A DNA stretch of 5,264 bases from Bacillota bacterium (GTDB lineage: Bacteria; Bacillota; Clostridia; Christensenellales; SZUA-584). Shown one piece after another: positions 5,169-5,264 of this stretch. The stretch covers positions 1 through 5,264 of the forward strand of contig JAEWRI010000030.1 in NCBI GenBank assembly GCA_023460085.1. Reading direction: 5' to 3'. The notes under the pieces were generated by a model. That model saw only the letters and a list, made by a program, of their open reading frames with translations. It was not told where the DNA came from and made no database searches. Position 1 is the first letter of the stretch. Every line of letters starts with the position of its first letter. Both the position numbers and the translations under genes were made by a program.

Positions 5169-5264
5169 AGGAGCGCAGATAATCGACTGGTGAACGCCAA
5201 CCGAGTGGACGCATGGGAATCTTGTTGGAACGGTATCGATAGACTTCAAGCTGCAGCTTGAAGT
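5149..5264 (-). CDS. IS3-family transposase OrfB, C-terminal fragment (partial at window edge)
   Basis: The last 37 codons of a frame open to the window edge. The protein ends YRSNKIPMRPLGWRSPVDYL and then RSYTVQHV. The order Y-x-N-x-(K/R)-I ... L-G-W-x-S-P-V-x-Y is the typical C-terminal tail of IS3/IS150 integrase-core transposases (compare YNNKRI-x-LGW-x-SPVxYR). The catalytic DDE residues lie outside the window. The first visible residues, FKLQLEVYRY, are encoded partly by the edge palindrome and are less family-like. The call is supported by the terminal repeat that overlaps its stop codon. Confidence 0.6.
   Translation of the reverse strand, partial: FKLQLEVYRYRSNKIPMRPLGWRSPVDYLRSYTVQHV
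5243..5264. repeat. Perfect 22-bp palindrome ending exactly at the window edge
   Basis: ACTTCAAGCTG is followed directly by its reverse complement. It may form a hairpin with a 9-bp stem and a TGCA loop. It falls within the transposase reading frame and has no T run after it on the minus strand, so it is not a terminator for that strand. Its coincidence with the sequence end suggests either a real inverted repeat cut off by the window or a fold-back artefact at a contig end. Confidence 0.8.

Larger units (their letters stand above)
5139..5264 (-). mobile_element. IS3-family (IS150-like) insertion sequence, 3' end, cut by window edge
   Basis: The minus strand enters from the right edge in a frame encoding the end of an IS3-type OrfB. 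It stops at 5149-5151 and ends with ...CAAACCTACA at 5139. Read outside-in on the plus strand the tip is TGTAGGTTTGTCAAACAT followed by GTTGGACAGTAT, fitting TG tips and the IS150-like GTTGGAC core. The stop codon lies inside the terminal repeat, as is common in this family. The element is inserted 133 bp upstream of the COG1900 gene and reads towards it. Its left end lies outside the window. Confidence 0.62.

Noticed and set aside
5053..5200. AACGCCAA occurring at 5053-5060 and 5193-5200 as an operator pair or repeat
   Set aside because: Only 8 bp are shared, one copy is inside the IS and the other in host DNA, and the flanks differ; consistent with chance.
5076..5264. A 62-codon minus-strand frame open from the right edge (starts TSSCSLKSID, ends SIFEWV)
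   Set aside because: It overlaps the OrfB tail in another frame, runs across the IS boundary into host DNA, and its residues match no family I know. An open stretch of this length is expected by chance in one of six frames fairly often.

Overview
The window reads as a piece of an anaerobic, Clostridia-like (Firmicutes) chromosome with moderately high GC. This rests on three things: strong GGAGG-type ribosome binding sites, a Sua5 (YwlC-type) gene next to a YwlE-type phosphatase gene as in Bacillus/Clostridia, and a three-gene set for homocysteine synthesis from sulfide that is known mainly from methanogens and other strict anaerobes. All real genes lie on the minus strand, so the biological order runs from right to left.

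Right edge (5139-5264): the 3' end of an IS3-family (IS150-like) insertion sequence, with the last 37 codons of its transposase and its right terminal repeat. 5006-5138 is the leader of the next operon.

3426-5005 plus 2708-3442: a tight operon with overlapping or 2-bp-spaced genes. It encodes a COG1900 (DUF39) L-aspartate semialdehyde sulfurtransferase, a NIL-domain protein with two [4Fe-4S] clusters, and a UPF0280/COG2122 ApbE-like protein. Established work on Methanosarcina homologues links these three families to direct homocysteine formation from aspartate semialdehyde and sulfide, with the ferredoxin-like subunit handling electrons and sulfur. Here they probably give the cell a transsulfuration-independent route to homocysteine and methionine.

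1034-2570: a second unit of two genes. Sua5/TsaC makes threonylcarbamoyl-AMP for the tRNA t6A37 modification, and the YwlE-type phosphatase has the Thr that marks protein-arginine phosphatases. A good sigma-A promoter would start the sua5 transcript almost exactly on an internal ATG, suggesting a leaderless mRNA. A rho-independent terminator ends the unit at 975-999.

247-831: an unrecognised protein with two membrane segments and a soluble C-terminal domain. Its gene carries an in-frame 24-bp tandem duplication.

Left edge (1-125): the 5' end of another IS150-like element, with its left terminal repeat and the first 20 codons of orfA. The two IS fragments have the same orientation and related terminal repeats, so the 5013-bp block 126-5138 is bracketed by directly oriented IS ends. 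Either the window is a contig that broke in two copies of a repeated IS, or the block is a composite-transposon-like unit. The housekeeping content favours the first.
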